A program made the position numbers and the translations under genes. Of a stretch of 64,000 nt of DNA, positions 18,792 to 27,697 are shown one piece after another (position 1 is the stretch's first letter; the number at the start of each line of letters is the position of its first letter). This stretch comes from Brevibacillus porteri (GTDB lineage Bacteria > Bacillota > Bacilli > Brevibacillales > Brevibacillaceae). Location: positions 40,104-104,103 of the forward strand of contig NZ_PXZO01000033.1 in NCBI RefSeq assembly GCF_003013475.1, written 5' to 3'. The notes under the pieces were generated by a model. It did no database searches. It was not told where the DNA came from and saw nothing but the letters and a program-made list of their open reading frames with translations.

Positions 18792-19946
18792 TCATTCTTC
18801 ACTCCATTCACTAGGTAAGGGCCAGATATTTGGCCTATCCATGTCACAATCTGATTTAACAAAATAAGTATCGTTAATGTCGAAATTAAGGGTTTCTCCC
18901 AATTCATTTCTCACTTTCCAAGTGAAGTTTATTGGGTTGACCTTATAACGAAATGGTTGAAACAGACCTGCCAAACCGTTTAATGCGGGAGTATAGTCAT
19001 AGTTCTGTTTTCTAAAACCAACCTTAAGCAGTAAATGTTCCAACCGATTCGTACTAATTTGAAAATCGGCTGCTACACATCCCATATCTCTTGCCCAGTT
19101 CAATATTCCACCTAAAATTTTTATGAAATCTGGATCTGTAAAGCCACTCCAAACCTCTTTATTGGCCGGAATTAATTCAATGATACGTAAAATTTTTGTA
19201 CCATGAATTTCTGTGTCATTCGGAGAATAGACTCGATCTATCCTAATTACTGCAACACCCTGATGTTCATTTCCGAAATATAAATATTTAAATCCATTAC
19301 TGTTCTTATAACGCCAATCCCAAAAAGAAGCATTTCTATGTTGAGAAAAACGAAACTCTCCTATAATACTTCTTTTATACAGAGCCTCTAAGTCTTCTAC
19401 CCTTATTTCAGTATTGGGTGTCTGTGTCTTTTCAGCAGAGAAATTTTCTGAGATTTCATTAACCCACTGATCTATCTCCTCTGTATTTACCTGTTCTTGA
19501 AGTAGCAACTTGTATTTATCGGAATTCAACGGTAATACATACCGATTAAGATTTTCTGAATAGGAGTATCCCATTCTTTTGTACATCGGAACCACATTTA
19601 AATTACAGCCAAGAGTAAATGTAACCTGCTTTTTCTTTTCCGTTTCTTTTAAAAGTAATATACCTAGCCCACTGTTTCTATACTCTTCATCTATTACCCA
19701 CATAGTCAGACCAGCACCCTTTTGTACTGTTCCATCTACGTCATAAAAGCTCGGGATATTTCCTAAAAACCCTATTATTTTCTCTTCCTTTAGTACAAGA
19801 AAAGAATCTGTTGCTTCCTCTTCCTTTATCCGATACTGCCAATTAAAAAGTGACTTGTCATATATAGCGTGCTGAACTGCCCAATTTTTCTTGAGAAATT
19901 GAACTAACGGATCAAAAAAGCTATCCTCATACGGAATGATCTTCAA
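18792..19946 (-). CDS. GNAT-family acyltransferase, 384 aa
   Basis: Long GNAT protein. The N-terminal half carries the acyl-CoA-binding pattern WVIDEEYRNSGLGILLLKE (R/Q-x-x-G-x-G/A core) and GFLGNIPSFYDVDG. The C-terminal half has a second GNAT-like region (EALYKRSIIGEFRFSQHRN, FWDWRYKNSNGFKYL). Substrate unknown; in this operon it could transfer the ACP-bound acyl unit to a sugar amine. It overlaps the VOC gene 3' end by 20 bases, showing tight coupling. Confidence 0.78.
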   Translation of the reverse strand: MKIIPYEDSFFDPLVQFLKKNWAVQHAIYDKSLFNWQYRIKEEEATDSFLVLKEEKIIGFLGNIPSFYDVDGTVQKGAGLTMWVIDEEYRNSGLGILLLKETEKKKQVTFTLGCNLNVVPMYKRMGYSYSENLNRYVLPLNSDKYKLLLQEQVNTEEIDQWVNEISENFSAEKTQTPNTEIRVEDLEALYKRSIIGEFRFSQHRNASFWDWRYKNSNGFKYLYFGNEHQGVAVIRIDRVYSPNDTEIHGTKILRIIELIPANKEVWSGFTDPDFIKILGGILNWARDMGCVAADFQISTNRLEHLLLKVGFRKQNYDYTPALNGLAGLFQPFRYKVNPINFTWKVRNELGETLNFDINDTYFVKSDCDMDRPNIWPLPSEWSEE

Positions 19947-20346
19947 TGGAAGGCTTCCTTTCTAATAGTTCGAATAATCCCCATACTGGATGGAATACCC
20001 AAGCGATTTTTCGGCCTCCAAACGCTACAGCTGGGGTAGGATTTTGAATCACCTTGAATTTATGAGAAATTGTGTGGAGTAATCCGTCATCAATATCATC
20101 AACTTCAAAACAAAGATGGACCAACTTATTGCCCTTTTTAATGCTGTTCTGTACAGGAGAGTCTTCAGTAGTTGGTTGTATTACTTCAACATGACAATCT
20201 CCAATGTTCATAAAGCCAACTTTTACACGTTGAATTGAATCTTCAACCATGTTTAAGTTACCAATCAGAGATTGTTGTGTATTAGATATAGCCAGCCCAA
20301 CATGATGAAAGGTGGCAGAAGGTCCAAAAAAGTTTGCATTAACCAT
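19927..20346 (-). CDS. VOC-superfamily (glyoxalase/epimerase-like) protein
   Basis: 139 aa. TFHHVGLAISNTQQSL at the N-terminus and VHLCFEVDDIDDGLLH in the middle are the paired beta-alpha-beta metal-site modules of the vicinal-oxygen-chelate fold, closest in look to methylmalonyl-CoA epimerase. I chose the ATG at 20346 because AAGGAGAG lies upstream; longer frames overlap the ACP gene. It sits directly after an acyl carrier protein, so an epimerase or isomerase acting on a short acyl-ACP is plausible. Confidence 0.75.
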   Translation of the reverse strand: MVNANFFGPSATFHHVGLAISNTQQSLIGNLNMVEDSIQRVKVGFMNIGDCHVEVIQPTTEDSPVQNSIKKGNKLVHLCFEVDDIDDGLLHTISHKFKVIQNPTPAVAFGGRKIAWVFHPVWGLFELLERKPSIEDHSV

Positions 20347-20359
20347 AAAATTTCTCTCC

Positions 20360-20596
20360 TTACTTATTCCTATGTCTTTTAAGGAGATCCATAATTCCCT
20401 GAATTGTCCGGATTTCAGCAATTTCCTCAATACCTATCGAGACATTAAATTCAGACTCAATTTCCATAATAAGATTTAAGTGGTTAAGCGAATCCCACAA
20501 TACAAAATCATCCTTGCTTGATTGTAAAGTAACACTTTCTAAAGGAGCTTCAAAGAGTGTAGCAACCATATTTTGTACCTTGGTGAAATCATCCAT
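20360..20596 (-). CDS. Acyl carrier protein
   Basis: 78-aa carrier protein. The 4'-phosphopantetheine serine lies in LWDSLNHLNLIMEIESEF near residue 36, and three predicted helices flank it. It is not the fatty-acid ACP: the sequence is divergent and its gene overlaps that of an FkbH-like enzyme by one base (TAATG), an arrangement seen in pathways making glyceryl-ACP. Likely carries the acyl unit loaded by that enzyme. Confidence 0.88.
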   Translation of the reverse strand: MDDFTKVQNMVATLFEAPLESVTLQSSKDDFVLWDSLNHLNLIMEIESEFNVSIGIEEIAEIRTIQGIMDLLKRHRNK

Positions 20597-22269
20597 TAAT
20601 TTTGCACCTCATTAATTACATTGATAAAATCTGGACTTGGTACTTTATTCATGTCTAATAGGTAATCAGATGAATCAGTATACTTATCCTTAATAAAATC
20701 AAAGAATGGTTGGTTTTTGTCTGTTTTCTGATACCTAGCCCTTACTGAGTCAATATTCATTTTCTTAATTTTAGACAAGACATTGAATAACAATGCCTCT
20801 TCTATTTTTTTCCCCATTACTCTACAACTCATGACGAAGTCAACAATTTCCGCTTGATTATTGGATACTGAAAAGCTTATTAAGGCAGTTATTCCAGAAT
20901 CGCCGAATTTATCTTGCACTTGGAACACATATACTTGATTTTGATCAAAACTGCTCCAATTCCAGTACTCATCTTCTGTGTATCGATTCGTAGCCATATT
21001 GAATTGGTTAGTTTTATTCAAAAGCTGGACTGCACGTGTCAATAGATTTTTCTCTAACGGAAGTACTTTAACGATAATATCCAAAGATTTTAACCAATCA
21101 TCTATTGATGACGCATTTGAAAGACTTATTTTTCGTTCAGATTCTTTTTGATACATTTCTGTTCTAACTCTGTCTTCACGAGTAATTTCAATAGTTTCAA
21201 AACAATCAAGCATACGAATAAATGTTGGATACGCCGTATAATCCTCAGGTAAATCAGGAGTATATATCTCTGGGAATGCCTGCTTTACTCTTTCTCTTTC
21301 AGTAGGATTATCATCTAAAAAAACAACAGACTGCAGACCAATATTCAATTCGTTTACCATTTCTGCGATATTCTCCGCCTTATCCTTCCAATTAATCCGA
21401 TAAGAAGAAAAGTCGAACATTCTCAATATCATTTCCGGATGATTCTCTATCATATCTTTTGCAATGCTCTCATCATTTTTACTGCTTATGGCAAGTAAAA
21501 TTCCACGTTCTCTAAGTTTTTTTAATTCCTTTTGGAATTGAATGAAGCTCTCTCCAATGGGATTAATTCCACCTAAATTAATATTATCAATCCCATCATC
21601 TCCGATAATACCTCCCCAAAGAGTATTATCCAAATCGCAAATAATTACCTTTTTAGTTTGTCCTTGAAATGCTCGAATGACAGACTTCATTTCATAAGCA
21701 GCTTTCTCAAAGTAATCTCTAGAGTAGTTAATTTTCCCAAGTGCGAACATTTTATGGTCAAAGCTCTTCTTTTGCAAAGAAATATACCAATAGTTAGAAT
21801 CTAATAGAACAATATGATTGTAGTTACTGAAGTGTTGAGCTAAGCGGAGGTTCATTTGCATTAATATATTGGTATGTCCTACATTATGTTTATATGCAAG
21901 AGTCTGAATCTCTCGATAATGAGGTGGCATTGACCAAGAAACAACAAAAGTAAGTTTGCTTCTTTGACTAGATTCTATTATATTCCTTGCAAAGTAATCG
22001 ACTTCGTCCATTAACGAATTGATTTCAAATTCCTCATAACCCAATACTTTTTCAAAAGATGGAATACTTCTTTCAGGGGTTGTCCACACGATTAATAGTT
22101 CATTTTCTTCCTTCCAGACACTGTGGTGTGGATCCATTAATATCTGTTGGACTTGATTATAAGGCCCTGTCTTCGCCTCAATGAAAGGAGTGGTTGAACG
22201 ATCTGACAAAAATCTCAGAATAGGGTCAACAATAGTATCTGCTAGTATTAGTGCTTTAATATCAGGCAT
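20596..22269 (-). CDS. FkbH-like HAD-superfamily enzyme (probable glyceryl-ACP synthesis)
   Basis: 557 aa in three parts: an N-terminal SGNH-like region (about 1-200), a HAD subfamily IIIC domain with the nucleophile motif ICDLDNTLWGGIIGDDG near residue 210 and FLDDNPTERERV near 320, and a C-terminal GNAT-like region (about 400-550). Characterised FkbH enzymes take 1,3-bisphosphoglycerate, dephosphorylate it and load the glyceryl unit on a dedicated ACP; the adjoining ACP supports this. First gene of a six-gene operon; GGAG precedes the ATG. Most known homologues belong to polyketide or surface-sugar clusters; here it lies between motility genes. Confidence 0.85.
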   Translation of the reverse strand: MPDIKALILADTIVDPILRFLSDRSTTPFIEAKTGPYNQVQQILMDPHHSVWKEENELLIVWTTPERSIPSFEKVLGYEEFEINSLMDEVDYFARNIIESSQRSKLTFVVSWSMPPHYREIQTLAYKHNVGHTNILMQMNLRLAQHFSNYNHIVLLDSNYWYISLQKKSFDHKMFALGKINYSRDYFEKAAYEMKSVIRAFQGQTKKVIICDLDNTLWGGIIGDDGIDNINLGGINPIGESFIQFQKELKKLRERGILLAISSKNDESIAKDMIENHPEMILRMFDFSSYRINWKDKAENIAEMVNELNIGLQSVVFLDDNPTERERVKQAFPEIYTPDLPEDYTAYPTFIRMLDCFETIEITREDRVRTEMYQKESERKISLSNASSIDDWLKSLDIIVKVLPLEKNLLTRAVQLLNKTNQFNMATNRYTEDEYWNWSSFDQNQVYVFQVQDKFGDSGITALISFSVSNNQAEIVDFVMSCRVMGKKIEEALLFNVLSKIKKMNIDSVRARYQKTDKNQPFFDFIKDKYTDSSDYLLDMNKVPSPDFINVINEVQN

Positions 22270-22307
22270 AATAACACTCCATTGAAGTTAAATATTATGT
22301 ACAGGCA

Positions 22308-22331
22308 TCATCGGCTATTTCAAATATCGGT
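22308..22331 (-). promoter_or_regulatory. Two sigma-D -10-like elements before the FkbH operon
   Basis: Minus strand shows ACCGATAT (22331-22324) and GCCGATGA (22315-22308) 39-62 bases upstream of the FkbH ATG. Both resemble the sigma-D -10 (GCCGATAT), but neither has a convincing TAAA 15-16 bases ahead. Tentative. Confidence 0.3.
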
Positions 22332-22400
22332 AAATCTAGTCGTAAGCAAAATAGGACAATTGTATTAAACTGAAGTCTTCATTCCTCAACTATTCTTAGA

Positions 22401-22468
22401 TTACGTTGACGTAACGTAGTCTTACTTAAACGTAAGAAAATCCCCTCCGATCGAAAGCGTTACGTTTA
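22401..22468. repeat. Clustered ACGTAA / TTACGT inverted repeats
   Basis: The gap between fliT and the FkbH operon holds TTACGT-N2-ACGTAA (22401-22414) and a 9-bp inverted repeat TAAACGTAA (22427-22435) / TTACGTTTA (22460-22468). The outer hairpin may be the fliT operon terminator or part of an operator; its loop also holds CGATCG. No T-run follows the stem closely. Confidence 0.4.
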
Positions 22469-22531
22469 TCTTTTCAGACAGACGCTTTTCACTCTCTATC
22501 ATAAAGGGATTCTATTACGTCCCACTTGTTC

Positions 22532-22888
22532 CTATTTTTTTCTGTCAAAAAACGCTCCGTAACCAGTTGGTCCTGCATCCTGATAAGAATTCGTAACCAT
22601 CCTGCTACGTTGAACATTATTCAATTTTTTTTGGATCTCTTGCTTGTGTCCCTCTATCAGTGGAAACAGTCTTTGATTGATGGCAAACACTTTCGAAAGT
22701 AGTTGACGATTGGATTCTGTTAGCATATCCTCCAGCCCTTTTTCTTGCAGCGATTCAATGAGCTTTTCCCTCTCATCCAAAATAGTCAACCACTCTTCTG
22801 GCTCCGAGTCATCTTGCATCACGATCTCTTCCAAACGAAGAGTCTCTCTAAGCAAACGTTCCAAGAGTTCCTCAATTGTCTTTTCCAT
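22532..22888 (-). CDS. fliT: Flagellar chaperone FliT
   Basis: About 118 aa, nearly all helical and acidic, which binds the filament cap protein FliD before export. The C-terminal YGAFFDRKK ending is characteristic of Bacillus-type FliT. I chose the second of two adjacent ATGs (22888) since GGAG lies 6 bases upstream of it. Last gene of flaG-fliD-fliS-fliT; fliS ends 10 bases upstream. Confidence 0.88.
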   Translation of the reverse strand: MEKTIEELLERLLRETLRLEEIVMQDDSEPEEWLTILDEREKLIESLQEKGLEDMLTESNRQLLSKVFAINQRLFPLIEGHKQEIQKKLNNVQRSRMVTNSYQDAGPTGYGAFFDRKK

Positions 22889-22898
22889 CATTTGCTCC

Positions 22899-23276
22899 TT
22901 ACCCTTGTGATTTCGCGAGCTGCATGGCCTCTTTCCATGTGTCTCGGAACTGAAGGAATAAGCTTTCCACTTCACTCAGAATCTCTATATCTTTACGCAT
23001 ATTTGCTTCAATCGTACGGTGGAGCATATATTCATAGAGCTTAATGAAGTCTTTAGAGATCGTATAATCGCTATTCAAGGTAGACATCAGCTCATATAAA
23101 ATATTTTGCACTTTGAGAGATGCTTCGTGTGCCTTTGCTACATCCTTATCCTCAATTGCGCCTTTAACTTGTTTAATAAACTTAAGTGCTCCATTGTATA
23201 ACATCAATGTCAAATCAGCAGGAGTAGCGGTCGTTACCTGATTAGATTGGTATGTTTGAGCAGCATTTTGTAACAT
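22899..23276 (-). CDS. fliS: Flagellin export chaperone FliS
   Basis: About 125 aa. It binds the C-terminus of flagellin, keeps it unpolymerised in the cytoplasm, and in Bacillus interacts with FliW. Sequence features: AAQTYQSNQVTTATPADLTL and MLYNGALKFIKQ near the N-terminus, both hallmarks of FliS. I prefer the ATG at 23276 (GGGAG 8 bases upstream) over the GTG at 23285. It lies 15 bases after fliD. Confidence 0.94.
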   Translation of the reverse strand: MLQNAAQTYQSNQVTTATPADLTLMLYNGALKFIKQVKGAIEDKDVAKAHEASLKVQNILYELMSTLNSDYTISKDFIKLYEYMLHRTIEANMRKDIEILSEVESLFLQFRDTWKEAMQLAKSQG

Positions 23277-23291
23277 CTGCATCACTCCCTA

Positions 23292-24785
23292 TTATCGTTG
23301 CCCTAACATTTGTGCGAACCAAGAGCCTTGGGACTGGCTTTTTGACATTGCTTTCTCCATAGCAGAGAATTGCTTATAGTAACGATCCTCAATTACCTTT
23401 AAGCGATCTTCCCATTGCTCAATATCTTCATCAGTTCTGGCAATCTTCCGGGTTAGATAACTATCGTCGTATGCTGTAGAGGAGCTACCTGCCTCCTTGG
23501 TTACCTCTTTTATTACCTTCGTGAGATTACCAAATAACCGTTCCGAAATACCGCTCTCTTTATACTTAGTAGCGGAATCGGAAGAAGAACTATAATTGGT
23601 GAAAAGTTTAATTACATCATCACCATGGTTGTTAATTGCATCTCTTAGCTTCTCTTCATTAATATACAGCTTCCCATTTTCTTGATACGCATTTTTACCA
23701 GCAGGAGGTCCACCAATGCCAATTTCAGAGAGGGTATCGAATGCAGAATTGACCCCTGTTCCACTTAATGGCATACTCACCGAGCGACGCATTTCATTCA
23801 ATGCACTTGTTAAAATAGGATCACGCAGCAACATACCACTTTTTGCCATTTTCTCCATTTTTTCTGCTGTTTTATCATCTAGTGCTTCTTTCTCTTCATC
23901 AAGTAAAGGCTGATATCCCTTATACTTAGGTTCGGATATTTTTTTGTTGATAACCTCAATTGCAGCGTTGTATTTATCAACAAATCCCTTTATTGAGTTA
24001 AAAATGCTATCTACATCTTCCTTTGTACTAACTAACAAAGGATTACCCACATTGGTTTGCTTAATAGTGAATTCCATTCCGTCAAATTTAGCTGTATTTC
24101 CTGTTACAGTTTGTTCAACACCATTTATAACCACAATAGCCGATTGGCCTTCAATTCTTTTACCGGATGTAATCGGGGTACTGCCCATTCCTAGCTTACT
24201 TCCGTCCCCCGCTGTTACTTGTACGGCGAACTCATTATCTCCACCCAGATTGTTGCCCGATACCGATTTAATGACAAGCTTATTGTCAATAAATTGTGCC
24301 TCCACACCTGCACCGGAGCCTTTAATCTGTTGAATAACATTATCAATGGTATCAGTAGCAGCAACATTAATCGTTTTTCCTTCAATAGAAAAGGAGAAAG
24401 CCGAGCCAATTGCTTGTCCCGAGGAAGTAATAGCTGAATCAACAGATAAAGAGACTGCCGCTGGCATTTCAGCTTTGGCCAACTGTTTTACCTCAATTGC
24501 ATAAGAAGCAGACTTCGGTGAACCCGTAGCTTTTGCAGATACAATGGCATCATTCTCTGAACTTGCTATCTTTTTATTAAAGTTTGCTGTATATCGGATA
24601 CTGTTCACTGTGTTTTGCAAATCAGCCATCACTGCGTTAATATCCCGATATGCATCTCGTTTCCATTCCGTCAATGACTTTTGCCTAATTAAACGATTCA
24701 CAGGCTCTCGCTGTGTTTTCATTAGGTCTTTAACCATTTTCTCAGTGTCAAACCCTGAGGCCATACCAGTGATACGAATCCCCAT
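23292..24785 (-). CDS. fliD: Flagellar hook-associated protein 2 (filament cap)
   Basis: 497 aa. FliD forms the pentameric cap that guides flagellin folding at the filament tip. The N-terminal FliD_N domain (GIRITGMASGFDTEKMVKDL at the start, about 1-100) and the C-terminal FliD_C domain (about 230-480) are both present, with helical ends and a beta-rich middle. AGGAGG precedes the ATG. Second gene of the flaG operon. Confidence 0.95.
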   Translation of the reverse strand: MGIRITGMASGFDTEKMVKDLMKTQREPVNRLIRQKSLTEWKRDAYRDINAVMADLQNTVNSIRYTANFNKKIASSENDAIVSAKATGSPKSASYAIEVKQLAKAEMPAAVSLSVDSAITSSGQAIGSAFSFSIEGKTINVAATDTIDNVIQQIKGSGAGVEAQFIDNKLVIKSVSGNNLGGDNEFAVQVTAGDGSKLGMGSTPITSGKRIEGQSAIVVINGVEQTVTGNTAKFDGMEFTIKQTNVGNPLLVSTKEDVDSIFNSIKGFVDKYNAAIEVINKKISEPKYKGYQPLLDEEKEALDDKTAEKMEKMAKSGMLLRDPILTSALNEMRRSVSMPLSGTGVNSAFDTLSEIGIGGPPAGKNAYQENGKLYINEEKLRDAINNHGDDVIKLFTNYSSSSDSATKYKESGISERLFGNLTKVIKEVTKEAGSSSTAYDDSYLTRKIARTDEDIEQWEDRLKVIEDRYYKQFSAMEKAMSKSQSQGSWFAQMLGQR

Positions 24786-24796
24786 AGTAATCCCTC

Positions 24797-25153
24797 CTAC
24801 CTTTTTTCATCAACAATAATGCCCAGTGTCTCGTACATATTCGCAACCATGTCCATGATTTTTTTAGATGGAATTTCACGTACTACCTTATTATTTCCGT
24901 CCAACACCTGAACGTAGTATTCATTCAATTTCTCATGCAATGTAAATTTAAGATGGGTACTTCCCGATTGGAGGAATTTATTAAGGTTTTCCAACTCTTT
25001 TTCAATACTCTCACGTGACTCCCTCTTCACAGCCGGATTGCCAGGGACGGCTTCACTTCCCACACCAATCTCTTTTGTTCCAGAAGAAGTAGATAGTTTA
25101 TCAGCATACCCTAACAAGTTAGGTCCGATCGAGTTGTTTCCACTGATACTCAC
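24797..25153 (-). CDS. flaG: FlaG family flagellar protein (YvyC)
   Basis: 118 aa. The C-terminal half matches FlaG: LKFTLHEKLNEYYVQVLDG then VVREIPSKKIMDMVANMYE and LGIIVDEK. FlaG influences filament length in some species; the mechanism is unclear. Starts at a GTG (25153) after GGGGAGGG. First gene of flaG-fliD-fliS-fliT behind a good sigma-D-type promoter. Confidence 0.9.
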   Translation of the reverse strand: MSISGNNSIGPNLLGYADKLSTSSGTKEIGVGSEAVPGNPAVKRESRESIEKELENLNKFLQSGSTHLKFTLHEKLNEYYVQVLDGNNKVVREIPSKKIMDMVANMYETLGIIVDEKR

Positions 25154-25187
25154 GCTATACCCTCCCCAAAATATTCCTTTACTAGTT

Positions 25188-25215
25188 TTATCGGAATAAT
25201 TTAGTTGAGGATTTA
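25188..25215 (-). promoter_or_regulatory. Candidate sigma-D promoter for flaG-fliD-fliS-fliT
   Basis: Minus strand TAAA (25215-25212), 16 bases, TCCGATAA (25195-25188): a perfect -35 and 7 of 8 bases of a GCCGATAA -10. It ends 35 bases before the flaG start. Confidence 0.72.
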
Positions 25216-25219
25216 CTAT

Positions 25220-25924
25220 TCATTGCATTTCACTGAATTTCTCCTGCTTTAAAACTTCCTCCACCAACAAAAAATCCAAATGTGTATCGATATCATGTGA
25301 TCGATTTTTCGGCATGACATAGCCGATTGTTTCCTCATTAAGGAATGTTTGCTGCTGAAGGAACCAATCTGTTTGAGCAACATATACAGCACCATTCAAA
25401 ACATAAACATCTGGCGCGTCCTGTCTTCTCATAATTTGTTGATCTGGCTCTATTACTGGCTTTAATCGGTCCTCTGCATGCAATTGATACATCCAATAAG
25501 GGGGCTTATCTGATAGAGTTACCGTTACACAAGCATTTGCTACTAAATCTATGCACTTCTCAATACTTCCATCTATATCTCCTACGGTTCGAAGAGGGGA
25601 GGTTGGCTGCAATAGTACTACATAGTCATAGCCAGGTATCATCTTCAACGCATGAAGAACAGGAGCTAAACCTGACGTATTATCCTGTGCCAACTCAGTT
25701 GGACGCATGTATGGTACTTCACCCCCATATTTCATCGCAACCTCAGCAATCTCCTCATCGTCAGTCGATACAATTAGCCGATCTATATATGCTGACTTTT
25801 TAGCTTCGTCGATCGTCCACGCAACAAGCGGTTTACTGCCAAGAGGCTTGATGTTTTTACGGGGAACCCCTTTAGAACCACCTCTAGCTGGAATTACTGC
25901 CAATACTTTTTTCCCGCGGATCAT
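25220..25924 (-). CDS. legF: CMP-legionaminic/neuraminic acid synthetase (NeuA/PtmB-like)
   Basis: 234-aa cytidylyltransferase that activates a nonulosonic acid with CTP for transfer. The nucleotide-binding VIPARGGSKGVPRKNIKPL sits at the N-terminus; VVLLQPTSPLRTVGDID and the C-terminal DIDTHLDFLLVEE are family features. Cluster context with LegB, LegC, LegG and LegI points to legionaminic rather than sialic acid. Its ATG overlaps the stop of the preceding PtmE-like gene (ATGA). Confidence 0.85.
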   Translation of the reverse strand: MIRGKKVLAVIPARGGSKGVPRKNIKPLGSKPLVAWTIDEAKKSAYIDRLIVSTDDEEIAEVAMKYGGEVPYMRPTELAQDNTSGLAPVLHALKMIPGYDYVVLLQPTSPLRTVGDIDGSIEKCIDLVANACVTVTLSDKPPYWMYQLHAEDRLKPVIEPDQQIMRRQDAPDVYVLNGAVYVAQTDWFLQQQTFLNEETIGYVMPKNRSHDIDTHLDFLLVEEVLKQEKFSEMQ

Positions 25925-26970
25925 CCGAATACCTCCGCAAATTCGACATTCGCCCGTTCAAAATCAGATAATCTGCCGATATCAAGCCAATATTCACGTA
26001 TGGGGAAAACGATCGTCTGTTGTTCTTCCAGAAGAAACTTATCGAACAAACTTGGCATATCAAAAAACTCATTAGAGGGAATCATCTCGATTACAGATGG
26101 ATCTAGCACATAAATTCCCGCATTGACAAAAAAGCGTTGAACTGGCTTTTCTTCAATCCCTACCATCCGTTGCTTATCTACCTTTACTACTCCATATGGG
26201 ACTTGAAAATCATATTCTCTAACACACATGGTTCCCTTAGCTTGATATGCAATATGGAAATCAAGTAATTGTTCAAAATTTATTTTGGTTAATAAATCTC
26301 CATTCATAACAAGTAGAGGTAATGTAGGTTTTTCCGGTAATAAACTAAGCGCTCCTGCCGTCCCTAGCGACTTTTCTTCGTTCAAATATTTTATAGTGAC
26401 ATTCCAACGAGAACCGTCACCAAAATATTCTTGAATCATTTCCGCTTTATAATTTACAGATATATAAAATTTATGGAACCCATGCTCAATAAAATTTAAT
26501 AAGATAGTCTCCAATAACGGTTTATTACCTACTTTTAAAAGTGGTTTGGGACAATCGTATGTAAGTGGCTGTAATCGTGTCCCTTGCCCCCCTGCCATTA
26601 ATACTATCCAGTTATCTTTTAAGATCGGACGTAATAAATCGTTCAACATCTCTACATGAATTACTCGCCCATCATCGTCCACAACGGGAATTTGGTGTAG
26701 CTGCCTTACCTTCATCAACGCTAAGATATTTTCACGAGTATCATAGGGTGATGCAACAGTCGGATAAGAGTTCATGACTCCCTCAACTGGATCATTCAAC
26801 AATTTTCCTTTAAGTAGTCCCCTGCGAATGTCCCCATCAGTAACTGTCCCCAGTAAACGATTATCGTCATCGACGACCAATGCCAATTGTCTTGCACCTG
26901 CGTCGATGATCTCAATTGCCTTTAATATCGGAGTCGTAGGGCTGATAAGTATATTCGTCCAATCATTCAT
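25921..26970 (-). CDS. ptmE: CBS-domain sugar nucleotidyltransferase (PtmE-like)
   Basis: 349 aa: two N-terminal CBS domains (about 1-115; LGTVTDGDIRRGLLKG) and a nucleotidyltransferase domain beginning IVLMAGGQGTRLQPLTYDCPK. This is the layout of Campylobacter PtmE, which makes the GDP-glucosamine precursor of legionaminic acid. The CBS domains may sense nucleotides. If it acts as PtmE, the Leg pathway here uses GDP-linked rather than UDP-linked sugars. Fourth from the end in the glycosylation operon. Confidence 0.8.
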   Translation of the reverse strand: MNDWTNILISPTTPILKAIEIIDAGARQLALVVDDDNRLLGTVTDGDIRRGLLKGKLLNDPVEGVMNSYPTVASPYDTRENILALMKVRQLHQIPVVDDDGRVIHVEMLNDLLRPILKDNWIVLMAGGQGTRLQPLTYDCPKPLLKVGNKPLLETILLNFIEHGFHKFYISVNYKAEMIQEYFGDGSRWNVTIKYLNEEKSLGTAGALSLLPEKPTLPLLVMNGDLLTKINFEQLLDFHIAYQAKGTMCVREYDFQVPYGVVKVDKQRMVGIEEKPVQRFFVNAGIYVLDPSVIEMIPSNEFFDMPSLFDKFLLEEQQTIVFPIREYWLDIGRLSDFERANVEFAEVFG

Positions 26971-27008
26971 GAAAAATCAACCCTCTCTTTATGAAAGAAT
27001 TTCAGCGA

Positions 27009-27683
27009 CTACTCTTTTTCTCCGCTGATAATCCACTCTTTAATATCCCTCTCAACAGAAAATTCGCCGATTACCTTTCTAGAAAGGAGCTGGATTTCAG
27101 AGATTTTAAAACCCGATATTAGCTCTGGTATTTCCTCAAGCGTTGTAAAACGTGAGTAGCCCTTCTGATATAGAGGCCCTTCACTTACAAGATAGGCATT
27201 GTGCCCCACTTTTTGTCCGGTTCCGTCTCCCCAGCATCCTGCAGCAAATGTACGAGAAAACAATTTACCACCTTTTTTAGTTACTCTTGATATTTCTTGG
27301 TAAATACCCACTGAATCATCAAAAGAATTGCAATAGATAGCTTCATTATCAATAACAGCATCAAAATATTGATCTGGATAGGGTAGCTTTGAAAAATCCC
27401 CCACTCGTACTTCTCCCTGCCATTGGGGGCACTCTATATTCAAGCGCTCTTCGGCTTTCTTAACTGCAGTTTCTGAACCATCTATTCCATATACGCGAAA
27501 ACCTTCTCTCGCAATATACCAAAGATTTGCACCAGGTCCGCAACCGACTTCAAGGATTTTGACTTCATTACGTTGAGGCGCCTTATAAAAGTTTCTTGCA
27601 ATGAAACGTATTGTATCTTCTCCCGGGTATTTTCCCCACTCTTGTTTTGTAAAAACTTCTTCCCAAACGGGATCCCAACTCAT
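27009..27683 (-). CDS. SAM-dependent methyltransferase
   Basis: 224-aa class I methyltransferase: ILEVGCGPGANLWYIAREG is the SAM motif near residue 45, followed by YGIDGSETAVKKAEERL and PYPDQYFDAVIDNEAIY. The substrate is unknown. Inside the Leg/Maf operon, so methylation of the nonulosonic acid or its N-acyl group is likely (N-methylacetimidoyl groups are known on legionaminic acid). Confidence 0.78.
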   Translation of the reverse strand: MSWDPVWEEVFTKQEWGKYPGEDTIRFIARNFYKAPQRNEVKILEVGCGPGANLWYIAREGFRVYGIDGSETAVKKAEERLNIECPQWQGEVRVGDFSKLPYPDQYFDAVIDNEAIYCNSFDDSVGIYQEISRVTKKGGKLFSRTFAAGCWGDGTGQKVGHNAYLVSEGPLYQKGYSRFTTLEEIPELISGFKISEIQLLSRKVIGEFSVERDIKEWIISGEKE

Positions 27684-27697
27684 AGACCAACTTCCTC

